A stretch of 64,000 bases of DNA from Hymenobacter armeniacus (GCF_014699055.1 NZ_JACXAC010000001.1:372001-436000), one strand, 5' to 3'. Counted from the first letter of the stretch, positions 6,703 to 17,283 are shown. Numbers and translations: made by a program. Notes: generated by a model not told the origin, from the letters alone.

Positions 6703-9000
6703 CTACGCTTTCACGTCGTAGCGGTCTAGCATCATCACCTTGTGCCAGGCCTTCACGAAGGCTTTCACGAAGCGCGGGTGGCCGTCCTGGCCGGCGTACA
6801 CTTCAGCCACGGCGCGGAGCTGGCTGTTCGAGCCGAACACGAGGTCGGCGCGGGTGGCGGCGTAGCTCTTCTGGCCAGCGGTGCGGGGTTCGAGAGTGAA
6901 AGTCATACCCGCTGGGTCGGCCTTTTTCCACTCAAAATCCGGACTGGTGAGCACCGTAAAAAAGTCGTTGGTGAGCACGCCTACGCGGTCGGTGAAGATG
7001 CCGTAGGGGGAGTTGTCGTGGTTGGCATTCAGGGCACGCAGGCCGCCGGTGAGGGCCACCCACTCGGGCGCGGTCAGCGACAGCAGTTGCGCTTTGTCGA
7101 GGAACATCTGCTCCGGGGCCACGCCCTGGGCAATGTCCTTGAAACCTTTGTCGAGGTAGTTGCGGAAGCCGTCGGCCACGGGCTTGAGCCAGTTGAACAT
7201 CTCGATGTCAGTGAGTTCCTGCGTGGTATCGCGGCGGCCGGGGGTGAAGGGTACGTCGGTGGGCACGCCCGCGTCGGCGGCGGCTTTTTCGAGGGCGGCG
7301 CAGCCGCCCAGCACAATCAGGTCGGCCAGCGACACCTTTTTGCCACCCGCGGCGGCGCCATTGAATTTTTCCTGCAGGGTGCGCAGGGCTGCTACCACGG
7401 GCACCGTGCGGCGGTTCACGGCCCAATCCTTTTGCGGGGCCAGCGCGAGGCGGCCGCCGTTGGCTCCCCCGCGCTTGTCGCTGTGGCGGTGCGTCACGGC
7501 CGCCGAGAAGGCGGTGAACACCAAATCAGACACCGACAGGCCCAGGCCCATGATGTCCTTTTTCAGCGCCGCCACGTCGGCCGCGTCGATGGGCATGTAG
7601 TCGGCCAGCGGGATGGGGTCCTGCCACAGCAGGTCGTTTTCGTTGCGCTTCTCGGGGCCGATGTAACGCTCGCGCGGGCCCATGTCGCGGTGCGTGAGCT
7701 TGTACCAGGCCTTGGAAAAGGCCTGGGTGAAGGCGTCGAAATCGCCCAGGAATTTCTCGCACACCTTCCGGTATTCGGGGTCTTCCTTCAGCGCGATATC
7801 GGTAGTCATCATCATCAGCGCGTTCATCTGGCCGAGGATGTGGGCGTCGGGCGTTTTGGGCGCGTTTTTGTCCACGGGCGTCCATTGCAGGGCACCGGCC
7901 GGGCTTTTGGTCTGCTCCCACTCAAACTTGAAGAGGTTGGTGAGGTAGTCGTTATCCCACTGCGTGGGGTTGGGCGTCCAGCTGCCTTCGATGCCATTAG
8001 TCATCGTGTTTTCGGCGTTGCCGTTGCCGCGCGGGTTGTGCCAGCCCAGGCCCATCTGCTCCATCGGGGCGATTTCGGGCGGCATCCCGATTTCCTTCGA
8101 GGGCACCATGCCGTGGCTCTTGCCGAAGGCGTGGCCGCCGGCAATGAGAGCCACGGTTTCCTCGTTGTTCATGGCCATGCGCGTGAAGGTGGTCCGGATG
8201 TCGCGGGCCGAGCCCAGCGGGTCGCCGTTGGCGTAGGGGCCTTCCGGGTTCACGTAAATCAGGGCCTGGTGCGAGGCGGCCAGCGGGTTTTCGAGGTCGT
8301 AATCGGCGTCGCCGTTCTGGCCGCGCCAGCGCTTGTCGCGGTTCACCATCTTGTCGGGCGCCTCGGCCGTGCGCAGGTCGTGAATCACCTCGGGGCCCCA
8401 ATAAGTAGAATTATCGGCCTCCCAGGCATCCTGGCGGCCGCCGGCGAAGCCGTAGGTAGGAAAGCCCATGATTTCCAGAGCGCAGTTGCCGGTCAGCACG
8501 ATGAGGTCGGCCCAGGAGAGGGCGCTGCCGTATTTCTGCTTGATGGGCCAGATGAGGCGGCGCGACTTGTCGGTGTTGCCATTGTCCCACCAGCTGTCGA
8601 TGGGGGCGAAGCGCTGCAGGGCCTCGCCGGCGCCGCCGCGGCCGTCGGCAATGCGGTAGGTGCCGGCCGAGTGCCAGGCCATGCGAATCATCTGCGGGCC
8701 ATAGTTGCCGTAATCCGACGGCCACCAGTCCACCGACGTGGTCAGGAAGCTTTTGATTTCCTGCTTCAGCGCCTCCAAATCAATCTTGTTGAAGGCGGCA
8801 GCGTAGTCGAAATCCTCGCCCAGCGGGTTGGCCTGCGGGCCGTTCTGGTGCAATAGCTCCACTTTCAGGCGGTTGGGGTACCAGTCGGCGAGGGTGGGCG
8901 GGGTGCCTTCCACGCCGCCAATGCGGTCGCCGCCGAAGGGGCACTTGCCCTGCATGTTGAAGGACGCGGTGTTGGTTTTGTCGTGTTCGATGTGGAGCAT
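6703..9000 (-). CDS. katG: Catalase-peroxidase KatG
   Basis: This bifunctional heme enzyme removes H2O2 by catalase and peroxidase reactions. The 765-aa product has two tandem peroxidase-like halves. The N-terminal half keeps the distal triad R106, W109 and H110 ([12 protein letters not shown]) and the proximal H290 ([11 protein letters not shown]). The Trp-Tyr-Met adduct needed for catalase activity can be formed by W109, Y249 (LIYVNPEGP) and M275 ([10 protein letters not shown]). The C-terminal half is the degenerate, non-heme domain. No signal peptide is present, so it is cytosolic. The length is slightly above the usual 720-750, mainly from loops between W109 and Y249. No OxyR-type regulator is adjacent. 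A TACCTTTT near 9046, close to the TAnnTTTG -7 consensus, could be its promoter. Confidence 0.98.
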   Translation of the reverse strand: MLHIEHDKTNTASFNMQGKCPFGGDRIGGVEGTPPTLADWYPNRLKVELLHQNGPQANPLGEDFDYAAAFNKIDLEALKQEIKSFLTTSVDWWPSDYGNYGPQMIRMAWHSAGTYRIADGRGGAGEALQRFAPIDSWWDNGNTDKSRRLIWPIKQKYGSALSWADLIVLTGNCALEIMGFPTYGFAGGRQDAWEADNSTYWGPEVIHDLRTAEAPDKMVNRDKRWRGQNGDADYDLENPLAASHQALIYVNPEGPYANGDPLGSARDIRTTFTRMAMNNEETVALIAGGHAFGKSHGMVPSKEIGMPPEIAPMEQMGLGWHNPRGNGNAENTMTNGIEGSWTPNPTQWDNDYLTNLFKFEWEQTKSPAGALQWTPVDKNAPKTPDAHILGQMNALMMMTTDIALKEDPEYRKVCEKFLGDFDAFTQAFSKAWYKLTHRDMGPRERYIGPEKRNENDLLWQDPIPLADYMPIDAADVAALKKDIMGLGLSVSDLVFTAFSAAVTHRHSDKRGGANGGRLALAPQKDWAVNRRTVPVVAALRTLQEKFNGAAAGGKKVSLADLIVLGGCAALEKAAADAGVPTDVPFTPGRRDTTQELTDIEMFNWLKPVADGFRNYLDKGFKDIAQGVAPEQMFLDKAQLLSLTAPEWVALTGGLRALNANHDNSPYGIFTDRVGVLTNDFFTVLTSPDFEWKKADPAGMTFTLEPRTAGQKSYAATRADLVFGSNSQLRAVAEVYAGQDGHPRFVKAFVKAWHKVMMLDRYDVKA

Positions 9001-9284
9001 GGGTATGGGAAGTTGTTGGATGTTGGGCTGGTCGGCCGTAGAAAAGGTACGGGCCTGATTATGATGAAAGCATGTAGGCGCGCAAAACCTGAAGGCGGCT
9101 TACCGTTGTGCTTACGCGCATTCGCCAACGGAGGTGCTTACTCTGCCGGGAAAAAACGTGCCCGGCCAACGGCGTTCGTACCCGGGCGGTGTAAGGGTAG
9201 GCGGGCACGACCGTCAGACAGAATAGGCCGCCAGGGGCAGTACTTTGCGGTTGCATCCCATCCCCATTTATCCGAACGAACTAC

Positions 9285-10037
9285 ATGAAACAGCTTGTTG
9301 AAAAGCACCCGCTGGCCATTCGCTGGTTTCACTGGGTCAACTTTCCGGTCCTGAGCCTGATGATTTGGAGCGGGATGTGGATATACTGGGCCAACGACGT
9401 GTACCGCATTGGCTGGGGCAACACCACGCTGCTCAAGTTCTTCCCGCAGTCGTTCTACGAGGCGTTCAACATTCCCTTTCAGCTCGCCAAAGGCATGAGC
9501 TGGCACTTCGTGCTGATGTGGGTGTTCTTCCTCAACGGGCTGCTCTACGTGGGCTACACCATTTTCTCGGGTGAGTGGCGCTACCTGCTGCCCACCCGCC
9601 ACTCCTTTAAGGAAGCCATTCAGGTGGTGCTGCACGACCTGGGCCTGTCGAAAAAGCCGCTGCCGATGCGCAAGTTCAACGGCGCCCAGCAGATTGCCTA
9701 CACCAGCGTCATTCTGATGGGCGTGGGCTCGGTGCTCTCCGGGCTGGCCATTTACAAGCCGGTGCAGTTTGCCTGGCTCACGCAGCTGCTGGGCGGCTAT
9801 GAGTTTGCCCGCATCATCCATTTCGCGCTCACCATCGGCTACGTGCTGTTTTTCATCGTGCACATTGCCCAGGTGGTGCGCGCCGGCTGGAATAACTTCC
9901 GGGCCATGGTGGCCGGCTTTGAGGTGGTGGAAGTTGATTCCGCTACGCACGAAGTCACGGCCGGCCCCACGGCCCTGCCGGCCGCCGGTGCTTCCCTCTC
10001 CACCAACAATCTAGCTGACCGCAGCAGCCATGTCTGA
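9285..10037 (+). CDS. Cytochrome b/b6-type membrane subunit
   Basis: The 250-aa protein has four predicted membrane helices (about residues 15-40, 75-100, 140-160 and 175-205). Histidines typical of heme b ligation occur in FHWVNF, SWHFVLMW, RIIHFALTIGY and FIVHIAQVV. This is the family of formate-dehydrogenase gamma and thiosulfate-reductase cytochrome b subunits, which pass electrons between the quinone pool and a periplasmic partner. The stop overlaps the start of the molybdopterin oxidoreductase gene by 8 bases, so the two are translationally coupled and probably form one complex. ATG at 9285 begins MKQLVEKHPLAIRWFHW, right at the domain start. Confidence 0.9.
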   Translation: MKQLVEKHPLAIRWFHWVNFPVLSLMIWSGMWIYWANDVYRIGWGNTTLLKFFPQSFYEAFNIPFQLAKGMSWHFVLMWVFFLNGLLYVGYTIFSGEWRYLLPTRHSFKEAIQVVLHDLGLSKKPLPMRKFNGAQQIAYTSVILMGVGSVLSGLAIYKPVQFAWLTQLLGGYEFARIIHFALTIGYVLFFIVHIAQVVRAGWNNFRAMVAGFEVVEVDSATHEVTAGPTALPAAGASLSTNNLADRSSHV

Positions 10038-10863
10038 AGAATCACCCGTTCCGGCTCCGGCTGAGAACTCCCAGGCGCCCTTGCGCCCCGAAGCCGAGGT
10101 GCTGGCCGAGGCCCGGCGCCGTTCGCGCCGGTCGTTTATTGGACTGGGGCTGGCCGGCTTGGCCGGCCTGGGCGGCTGGAAATGGCTCATTTCGCAGCCC
10201 GAAGACGATGGCATTCCGCGCCCGCTCCGCCAGGTGCTCGACGCCAACGGCCGCCTCAGCCACGCCTACTACAAGCAAACGCGGCTGGCACCGGAGTTTG
10301 CCCGCAGCCGTGCCCGCACTCCCCGCAAAAACGGCACCTACGGCCTCAAAACCGAGCTGGACCCCGCCACCTGGCGCATGCGTGTGCAGGGCTACGGCAC
10401 CGATACGGTGCAGGAGTTCACCCTCGCTGACGTGCAGGCGTTGCCCAAAGTGGACATGGTGACCGAGCTGAAATGCATCGAAGGCTGGAGCGTGGTGGTA
10501 CACTGGGCCGGCGCCCGCCTGTCCGATTTTTTGGCCAAATACCCGCTGGCCACACGGAGTGGCTACCCCTTCGACCCGCGCAACCCGCCCGCCGACCTGG
10601 CGCCCTACGCCGGCCTCGCCACGCCCGACGGCAACTACTACGTGGGCCTCGACATGGACACCGTGCTGCACCCCCAAACGTTGCTGTGCTATGAGATGAA
10701 CGGCAAGCCCCTCACGCCCGAACACGGCGCCCCGCTTCGCCTCGTCACCCCCCTCAAGTATGGCATCAAGCACCTCAAGCGCATCGGCACCATGACTTTT
10801 GCCGTTGCCCGCCCCAAAGACCTGTGGGCCGAGATGGGCTACGACTGGGACTCGGGGCATTAG
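10030..10863 (+). CDS. Sulfite-oxidase-family molybdopterin oxidoreductase, Tat-exported
   Basis: The 277-aa protein starts with a proline-rich leader and a twin-arginine signal (RRSRRSFIGLGLAGLAGLGG, about residues 34-55), so it is exported folded with its cofactor. The body is an oxidoreductase molybdopterin-binding domain. The Cys of ELKCIEGWS is the expected molybdenum ligand, and GAPLRLVTPLKYG near the C-terminus is also conserved in the family. There is no C-terminal dimerisation domain, which makes it closer to MsrP/YedY-type enzymes than to full sulfite oxidases. Together with the overlapping cytochrome b gene it resembles a YedYZ-like module. The substrate cannot be told from sequence; methionine sulfoxide and sulfite are possibilities. 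Confidence 0.9.
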   Translation: MSEESPVPAPAENSQAPLRPEAEVLAEARRRSRRSFIGLGLAGLAGLGGWKWLISQPEDDGIPRPLRQVLDANGRLSHAYYKQTRLAPEFARSRARTPRKNGTYGLKTELDPATWRMRVQGYGTDTVQEFTLADVQALPKVDMVTELKCIEGWSVVVHWAGARLSDFLAKYPLATRSGYPFDPRNPPADLAPYAGLATPDGNYYVGLDMDTVLHPQTLLCYEMNGKPLTPEHGAPLRLVTPLKYGIKHLKRIGTMTFAVARPKDLWAEMGYDWDSGH

Positions 10864-10925
10864 GCGGAAAAGCGGATGGAAGGGGCTTTTCGTCCTTGGC
10901 TGTCGTTCACCCGTTTGCCGCCTTC

Positions 10926-11249
10926 TCAGTGCACCACCCGCAGCTCGTAGCGCGCGGGGGAGGTGCCGGGTACGTGCCACGCGCCCACGCGGCTGGGCCC
11001 GTAGCCCAGGTTTACCTTCAGCCACTCGTCGCGGGTGGGCAGCATGCCGATGATTTCCTGTTCAAGGCGGGCCAGGTCCTGCCGCAGCTGTTGCAGGCTG
11101 TGGGCGGGCTCGGCCGGGTTTTGAGGCGGCACGCTGCCCTGCGGGGCGGCCATGGCGCGCTGAATGGCTTTCTCGGTTTCCAGGTAAGCATCTACTTTTT
11201 CCTCCAGGGGAACGAGGGCCGGGTCAAGATAGTCGAGGTTGGAAGCCAT
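10926..11249 (-). CDS. Small hypothetical protein, 107 aa
   Basis: No family is recognised. The product is acidic to neutral and has no signal peptide. Its helical middle (LQQLRQDLARLEQEIIGML, about residues 52-70) could form a short coiled coil, and a C-terminal segment has several Gly and Pro residues. It faces the molybdopterin gene and lies upstream of nothing obvious. ATG at 11249 is the first start. Codon use matches the surrounding high-GC genes, which supports a real gene. Confidence 0.6.
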   Translation of the reverse strand: MASNLDYLDPALVPLEEKVDAYLETEKAIQRAMAAPQGSVPPQNPAEPAHSLQQLRQDLARLEQEIIGMLPTRDEWLKVNLGYGPSRVGAWHVPGTSPARYELRVVH

Positions 11250-11327
11250 AAAAGGGAGCTTGAAAGAACTGTTTCGGGAGCAAAACGGGCAGTTTGGCCA
11301 AAAAGATACAGCGAAGGCCGGCCGCCC

Positions 11328-11501
11328 TCAGTTGGTGGGGGCTGTTGCGCTGGCGGCTGGCCGGTTGCGCTGGCATTTTTCGCCGCAGTATTTCACGTCG
11401 TCCCAGGTGGCGCGCCACTTTTTGCGGTACTCGAACGGCCGCCCGCAGGTGACGCAGATTTTGGTGGGCAACTGCCCTTTACGAAGTTTGGCGGGTAGCA
11501 T
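11328..11501 (-). CDS. DUF2256 domain protein
   Basis: Starting at ATG 11501 the product is 57 aa and reads LPTKICVTCGRPFEYRKKW, then DDVKYCGEKCQR. The two Cys pairs (CVTC and CGEKC) make a small zinc-ribbon-like fold that defines DUF2256, a widespread short family of unknown function. A longer in-frame extension upstream to 11660 is not needed and overlaps the start of the divergent methyltransferase gene, so I reject it. The last ten residues are Ala/Thr rich and not conserved. Confidence 0.85.
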   Translation of the reverse strand: MLPAKLRKGQLPTKICVTCGRPFEYRKKWRATWDDVKYCGEKCQRNRPAASATAPTN

Positions 11502-11634
11502 CGAATGCGAAAATAGGACTCTGCGCGAAGCAAACCCCCGGCGGGCCCGCGAAGTTTTGGGTACTTTTCGGCCCCGAAGCCGTAAAGGGCCGGCAGCCGT
11601 TGCCGCGCCGTCGGCTCCACGGCGCCCCTGCCTT

Positions 11635-12387
11635 ATGACCACAACCACTGCTCCCGACATTCTGGGCCAGGCCCTGCTCGACTATCACCACGGCCAAGCC
11701 GGTGCCACCGTCACGGTGCACTGCAACGTGGCCGACGACGAGCCGCTGCCCGCCGCCTACTTCTTCCGCACCGTGCTGCAGATGCCAGAGCTGGAGCGCC
11801 AGGCCCTCGACGAAAGCCGCGGGCGCGTGCTCGACCTCGGGGCCGGCGCGGGCTGCCACTCGCTGGAGCTGCAAAACCGCGGCTTCGAAGTGAAGGCCGT
11901 GGACGTGTCGGCCGGTGCCGTGCAGGTGATGGCCGAGCGCGGCGTGCTCAGCGTGGCCCGGCACGACCTGTTTGCCCCGCTGCCGCCCACCGAGCGGCCT
12001 TACGACACCATTTTGCTGCTCATGAACGGCCTGGGCCTGACCGGCACCCTCGACGGCCTCGATAGGTTTCTGGCCCATGCGCGCACGCTGCTGGCGCCCG
12101 GCGGCCAGATTCTGGCCACCTCGTCCGACGTGCGCTACCTCTACGAAGACGAGGACGGCGCCCTGCTCATCAACCTCAACGGCCCGTACTACGGCGAGGT
12201 GCAGTACACGCTCAGCTACCAAGACCAAACCGGCGAGCCTTTCCCCTGGCTGTTCATCGACGCGGCCCTGCTCAACGACGCCGCCGAGGCGGCCGGCTAC
12301 ACCGCCGACTTTATCGGCGAGGATGATAATGACCAATACCTGGTACGCCTCATGCCCGTGGGCAATGCGGAGAACCGGGCACAATAA
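11635..12387 (+). CDS. Class I SAM-dependent methyltransferase
   Basis: The 250-aa product has a Rossmann methyltransferase core: motif I is VLDLGAGAGCHSLELQNRG (about residues 62-80), followed by the acidic KAVDVSAGAV and the motif IV-like YDTILLLMNGLGL. It therefore transfers a methyl group from S-adenosylmethionine to an unknown substrate. The start is set at ATG 11635, which gives MTTTTAPDILGQALL. A longer frame upstream would run through the divergent DUF2256 gene and has no conserved sequence. The thioesterase gene follows 15 bases later in the same direction, suggesting an operon. Confidence 0.9.
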   Translation: MTTTTAPDILGQALLDYHHGQAGATVTVHCNVADDEPLPAAYFFRTVLQMPELERQALDESRGRVLDLGAGAGCHSLELQNRGFEVKAVDVSAGAVQVMAERGVLSVARHDLFAPLPPTERPYDTILLLMNGLGLTGTLDGLDRFLAHARTLLAPGGQILATSSDVRYLYEDEDGALLINLNGPYYGEVQYTLSYQDQTGEPFPWLFIDAALLNDAAEAAGYTADFIGEDDNDQYLVRLMPVGNAENRAQ

Positions 12388-12402
12388 CCCGTAAGCAACC
12401 CA

Positions 12403-12831
12403 ATGACCAACGCCGTCACCTACCGCACCCGCTGGGCCGACATGGACCCCAACGGCCACATGCGCCACTCCGCCTACGCCGATTTTGCCGCCGACCAGCG
12501 CGTGGCCCTGCTGGCCCAATGGGGCTACGACGTAAAGCGCTTCGCCGAGCTACGCCTCGGGCCCATTCTGTTTCGGGAAGAAACCAAATACCTGAAGGAA
12601 GTGAACATCGGCGAGGAAATCCGCGTCGACGGCCACCTAGCTTCGGCCGCGCCCGACGGCTCGCGCTGGAGCATCGTGCACACCATTTACAAAGCCGATG
12701 GCCGCGTGGCCGCCACCGTCACCGTCGAAGGCGCCTGGCTCGACCTCGACCGCCGCAAGCTCACCGTGCCGCCCGCCGAGCTGGCCGCGGCCTTCAGCGC
12801 CATGCCGGTCTACGAAGCGCCGGCGCGCTAG
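12403..12831 (+). CDS. Acyl-CoA thioesterase, hotdog (4HBT) fold
   Basis: The 142-aa product reads YRTRWADMDPNGHMRHSAYADF near the start. This is the 4-hydroxybenzoyl-CoA-thioesterase signature, with the conserved Asp (WADMDPNGH) and the long hotdog helix after it. Such proteins hydrolyse acyl-CoA or acyl-ACP thioesters, usually as tetramers. The substrate is unknown. It follows the methyltransferase gene closely and converges with the dinB-like gene 7 bases later. Confidence 0.87.
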   Translation: MTNAVTYRTRWADMDPNGHMRHSAYADFAADQRVALLAQWGYDVKRFAELRLGPILFREETKYLKEVNIGEEIRVDGHLASAAPDGSRWSIVHTIYKADGRVAATVTVEGAWLDLDRRKLTVPPAELAAAFSAMPVYEAPAR

Positions 12832-12838
12832 CCGCCGC

Positions 12839-13405
12839 CTACGCGGCCGTGGGCGCCGCCGAAGCAGGCCGCAGGGCTTTGGTGATGCGCCCCATTTGCT
12901 GCTGGTGGTGCAGCAGGTGGTCGAGCAGAAATTCCATCACCTGCCCAATGGTGATGCGCCCCGAACGCGGGTGCGGAAAAATGGCCCGGTTCATCAGCCG
13001 GCCCGGAAATTCATTGAGCAGCTGTTCAAACTGGCGGCGCGTGCCCGCCCAGGTCTGTCGCAGCTCCGCCAGTGTGGGCAAGTTGCCGGCATTGGTGAGA
13101 GTGGCCACGCCGCGCGGAGCCTTGTACTTGAAGCCGGGCAGGCGCAGCAGCAGGCGCACCACGCGGGCCCGCAGCCGCGTGAGCAGGCCCACCTTGGGCA
13201 GCGCTTCCTCGGCGTGTACCTTTTTCTGCACGTACTGCAGAATGTTGCTTTCGATGAACAGCAGGTGGTGCACCACCTGCGTGGCCGACCATTGCCCCGG
13301 CCCCGGTGCCCGTTCCGCATCCGTCCCCAATGCCTCGGCCGAGGCCAGCAGCCGCTCAGTGGCGCGCTCCAGTTGTTCAAATTTGAGGTGAAGCCGGTGG
13401 TTCAT
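12839..13405 (-). CDS. DinB-family protein
   Basis: The 188-aa helical protein has the DinB/YfiT four-helix-bundle pattern. The metal-binding histidines are H49 or H50 in ATQVVHHLLFIESN and the C-terminal pair in EFLLDHLLHHQQQM. Members are metal-dependent and include thiol transferases; many have no known role. The ATG at 13405 gives MNHRLHLKFEQLERATERLL. A long AT-rich leader lies upstream. It converges with the thioesterase gene. Confidence 0.88.
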   Translation of the reverse strand: MNHRLHLKFEQLERATERLLASAEALGTDAERAPGPGQWSATQVVHHLLFIESNILQYVQKKVHAEEALPKVGLLTRLRARVVRLLLRLPGFKYKAPRGVATLTNAGNLPTLAELRQTWAGTRRQFEQLLNEFPGRLMNRAIFPHPRSGRITIGQVMEFLLDHLLHHQQQMGRITKALRPASAAPTAA

Positions 13406-13572
13406 GCCTAGTGCTGTTAGTGTGTATTTGAACGAAGTAATTCAAATACGGAAGAAATGTACGCCACCTCCACTGTAATGTTGGCGCACCGTCTTGATAG
13501 AAATGGCGAATTGGTGAGGTGGTGGCTGCGGATAAAGAACGGCCGGTATTTGGCGTATTATCTACATAATAA

Positions 13573-13606
13573 AAAAGGCCTCGCTGGTATTACCTGCGAG
13601 GCCTTT
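13573..13606. terminator. Terminator after pdhB
   Basis: AAAAGGCCTCGC pairs with GCGAGGCCTTTT around an 11-base loop. The plus-strand A-run (13571-13576) is a T-run for leftward transcription from pdhB, 34 bases upstream. Confidence 0.85.
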
Positions 13607-13639
13607 TGACATTAGTTTGATGCCCAGAAGGGCCGATGA

Positions 13640-14623
<984 letters not shown>

Positions 14624-14661
14624 GATTTTCTTTAGATAAACAGCGGTTTTGGGCCGTCAGG

Positions 14662-14693
14662 CAAAGCTACAACGGTAGGGGGCGTTGGGCCAA
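14662..14693 (-). promoter_or_regulatory. Promoter of pdhB
   Basis: On the minus strand TAGCTTTG (14662-14669) fits the Bacteroidota -7 box TAnnTTTG. A TTG (14691-14693) lies 21 bases further upstream, at the distance of the -33 element. The ATG is 39 bases downstream. Confidence 0.6.
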
Positions 14694-14695
14694 GC

Positions 14696-16507
14696 TTATC
14701 GCAACGCCTCCCGAAATACCTTGCCCTGGGCGTAGTCCTGAAATTCGAGGTCTTCTACGGCGCGCTGGGCGTAGCTGCGGTCGAGGGCCACGGCTTGCTT
14801 CAGCAGTTGGCCCATTTCGGCTTCGTTCTTTTGGCGGGCGGCCACCACGGCCATGCCGTAGACGGGCGCCGCTGCCGTGGGCCGCAGCGTTTGGGCCAGG
14901 CGGTACTGCTCCAGTGCCAAGTCGTAGCCCTCGCGCCCCACCAGAATCAGGCCTTTGTTGAGGGCGTTCTGGTAGGAGGGGCCGGCGTATTGCAGGCTAC
15001 GCAGGGCTTCGTCGGGCTGGCCCACTTCGATTTCGAGCGCGGCGCGGTCGGAGAAAATCTTGCGCAGCAGCGGGCGCGGGCCGCCCAGCTTGATGGCGTA
15101 GTCGTAGTTCTGCAGGGCTTCGAGGCGGTCGCCGGCGCGGTGGTAGGCGGTGGCGGCGTGGTAGAAGAACTCGGCCGTGGGGTTGCGGTGGGCGGCCAGC
15201 GTGAAGTTGACGGCGGCGCGGTGGTAATAGGCTTTCTGGGTTTTGGGCGTCGGCTCTTTCTCGCCGCGCTGCAGCAGCACCACGCCCAGGTTGTGAAAGG
15301 CCTCCCAGCTGTTGGGGTTGTTGGCGGCGGCCACCTCGTAAATGCGCTGCTTTTCGGCCAGCAGGGGCGTGAGCGTGGCCGAGTAACGCAACTCTTCGGG
15401 CGTGAGGGCCTCGGCTTCCACCTGCTTCTCCACAATTTTCTTCGACAGCAAATACACTTCCGAGTCGTAGCGCTTGGGGGCGGTATACGTCACGGCCACG
15501 GTGCCGAAGCGCAGCACCGGGTAGATGTATTCTTCGATGTAGTCGAAATACGAAAGCTTGTGCAGCGCCTTTTCCTTTTGCTCGAACGTGCCGCGCGTGT
15601 CGTTGATGATGGACACCACCGAATCCATCTGCTCGGGCTTGAGCGCCGAGGAAGTGACCTTGCTCAGGAAGGTATCCCACTTGCGCACGTAGGCCAGGGT
15701 GTCGAAGCGAATGTTCTCGTTCTTATTGAGATACGAAAAGGTTTTGACGCGCTGCTTGTAATAGTACAGCAGCATGCGCACGCGCTTGCTGGCCAGGGCC
15801 CGGTTGTGCGCGTCGGTCGAGTCGGGCGAGTGGCCCGCAATGATGAGCACCTGCTTGGTGCGCTGGTTGGCGTCGATGAGGTCTTCGAGGGCCTGCACGT
15901 TGGTGCCCAGGTAGCCGCGGATGAACCACTTGTCTTCGTCGAAATAGAAGGGCAGCACGCGGGTGCCGCTCATGGTGTTGTTGCCGCGTTCGGGCAGCAG
16001 CGTCAGCACGGTGTCTTCGCGCGTCACCAGGCGGGCCGGGTCGGCGATGCCGCGAGCCACCAGCAGGTCGTCGTTGGCGCGCAGCACTTTGCCGTGCTTC
16101 TTCAGCTCGCGCACCTGGCCGTGGGCCAGCAGCTCGCCGGGGTTGCGGCCGGGCGTGTTCGGAATACTGAATTTCTGGGTGGCCACCAGCTGGCCTTTGT
16201 GCTCGTCATCGTACACGAAATTGCCGACGGTGAAGGCCAGGCGGCCGAGGGTGTCTTCGCGCAGGCCGTGCTCGTAGCGGTAGCGCAACAGCACTTCGTA
16301 CGCGACGCCCTTGTGCAGGTGGTTGGCTGGCACCCGGGCGGTTACCTCAAAGGGAACGGCCTCGCCCGAGGCCAGGAGCGGAGCGGGGCGGGCCACCACG
16401 GTGCGGCCGGTTTCGGCCTGTTTCAGCACCCGCGGCAGGGCGCAGGCCGAGAACAACAGGGGGGCTGCCAGCAGCCATTGGGCCACGGGCCGCAAAAAAT
16501 ACCTCAT
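14696..16507 (-). CDS. OmpA/TPR lipoprotein
   Basis: From ATG 16507 the product is 603 aa. It begins with a lipoprotein signal whose lipobox is LLFSAC, so it should be lipidated and anchored in the envelope. The middle (about residues 210-270) has an OmpA-like pattern: VLIIAGHSPDSTDAHNRALA followed by SKRVRMLLYYY. This resembles the peptidoglycan-binding core, but one conserved segment is altered. The C-terminal half (about 365-600) consists of tetratricopeptide repeats (NSWEAFHNLGVVLLQRGE, DRLEALQNYDYAIKLGG and others). Proteins of this build organise the cell envelope. An upstream TTG (16519) would add four residues and is less likely. Confidence 0.8.
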   Translation of the reverse strand: MRYFLRPVAQWLLAAPLLFSACALPRVLKQAETGRTVVARPAPLLASGEAVPFEVTARVPANHLHKGVAYEVLLRYRYEHGLREDTLGRLAFTVGNFVYDDEHKGQLVATQKFSIPNTPGRNPGELLAHGQVRELKKHGKVLRANDDLLVARGIADPARLVTREDTVLTLLPERGNNTMSGTRVLPFYFDEDKWFIRGYLGTNVQALEDLIDANQRTKQVLIIAGHSPDSTDAHNRALASKRVRMLLYYYKQRVKTFSYLNKNENIRFDTLAYVRKWDTFLSKVTSSALKPEQMDSVVSIINDTRGTFEQKEKALHKLSYFDYIEEYIYPVLRFGTVAVTYTAPKRYDSEVYLLSKKIVEKQVEAEALTPEELRYSATLTPLLAEKQRIYEVAAANNPNSWEAFHNLGVVLLQRGEKEPTPKTQKAYYHRAAVNFTLAAHRNPTAEFFYHAATAYHRAGDRLEALQNYDYAIKLGGPRPLLRKIFSDRAALEIEVGQPDEALRSLQYAGPSYQNALNKGLILVGREGYDLALEQYRLAQTLRPTAAAPVYGMAVVAARQKNEAEMGQLLKQAVALDRSYAQRAVEDLEFQDYAQGKVFREALR

Positions 16508-16669
16508 CGAAATGTGCAACGTCGGGAAACGAAAACCTGCCCTTCAAACGTAAACGACCCAAAATTAGTCGGGTCGGGGCCGGCGAATTTACGCGGATGA
16601 GCTTGCCCTCGCCCCCGTAAGGCCTTATCTTAGCCCAGACAATCTGTATTTCGTTAGCCGCTACCGCCC

Positions 16670-16888
16670 ATGAAACGCTTCACCGACTACCTCGAAACAC
16701 AGTCTTTTGGTTTGTGCTCGGCCCTGGCCCAAAAGTGGGGCTTCAGCACGCGCAGCGTCCGGCTGTCGTTCGTGTACGCGTCGTTTTTCACGTTTGGCTC
16801 GCCCATCGTGCTGTACTTCGCCGGGGCATTCTGGATGAACGTGCGCCGGGCCATGCGTCAGCAGCGCAGCACCGTGTGGGACCTGTAG
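16670..16888 (+). CDS. PspC-domain small membrane protein
   Basis: The 72-aa protein has an N-terminal amphipathic stretch with GFSTRSVRLSFVYASFFTF, then one membrane helix (about residues 38-57), and a basic tail. This is the layout of the PspC family, in which PspC assists envelope-stress signalling. The protein is shorter than classical PspC and lacks partners nearby, so its role here is unproven. It converges with the small basic protein gene downstream. Confidence 0.8.
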   Translation: MKRFTDYLETQSFGLCSALAQKWGFSTRSVRLSFVYASFFTFGSPIVLYFAGAFWMNVRRAMRQQRSTVWDL

Positions 16889-16938
16889 CTACCGGTTTCG
16901 ACTGCAACTACACTTTTAACCGCTGACTAGCGTCCGCG

Positions 16939-17211
16939 CTATTCCTTCTCGGCGTCATATTCTTTGGCCTCGCGGTTCAGCTCCTGCTGTTTGGCCTGCT
17001 TGTGGCGCCGTTTTTCGCCGTTTTCAGGCTTGCGCTTTTTGACTTTCTTGGTTTTGTCGCGGTGCTTGACGTGCTTGCTTGAATGCTCTTTCTTCTTAGT
17101 GAGCGAGCGGTTGGCGTGGCCAATGCGGTGGAACCCCTGCGCCGCCACTGGGCCCAGCGAAATCAAGAACAGTAGCACCGAGGCCAGCGTCAGTAGAAGC
17201 GCTTTTTTCAT
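16939..17211 (-). CDS. Secreted Lys-rich small protein, 90 aa
   Basis: The start is ATG 17211, giving MKKALLLTLASVLLFLISLGPVAAQG, a clear Sec signal peptide with an AQG cleavage-like end. A longer frame to 17250 begins with a non-signal stretch and is rejected. The mature part is about 65 residues, very rich in Lys, Arg and Glu and probably disordered. No family is recognised. High charge is typical of envelope or nucleic-acid-binding peptides, but no function is proposed. Confidence 0.75.
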   Translation of the reverse strand: MKKALLLTLASVLLFLISLGPVAAQGFHRIGHANRSLTKKKEHSSKHVKHRDKTKKVKKRKPENGEKRRHKQAKQQELNREAKEYDAEKE

Positions 17212-17283
17212 CGAAATCAGAAAAGAAAAGGGACCGTGGCTGAGCGGCAAGGGCCAAATATAGGGCCAGCCGGGGTGTGCGGC

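Noticed and set aside
6742..8856. 704-aa frame opposite katG
   Set aside because: Shadow of katG on the other strand, with the same low-complexity composition.
14795..16600. 601-aa rightward frame opposite the OmpA/TPR gene
   Set aside because: GC-rich shadow; the leftward gene has a lipobox and TPR repeats.
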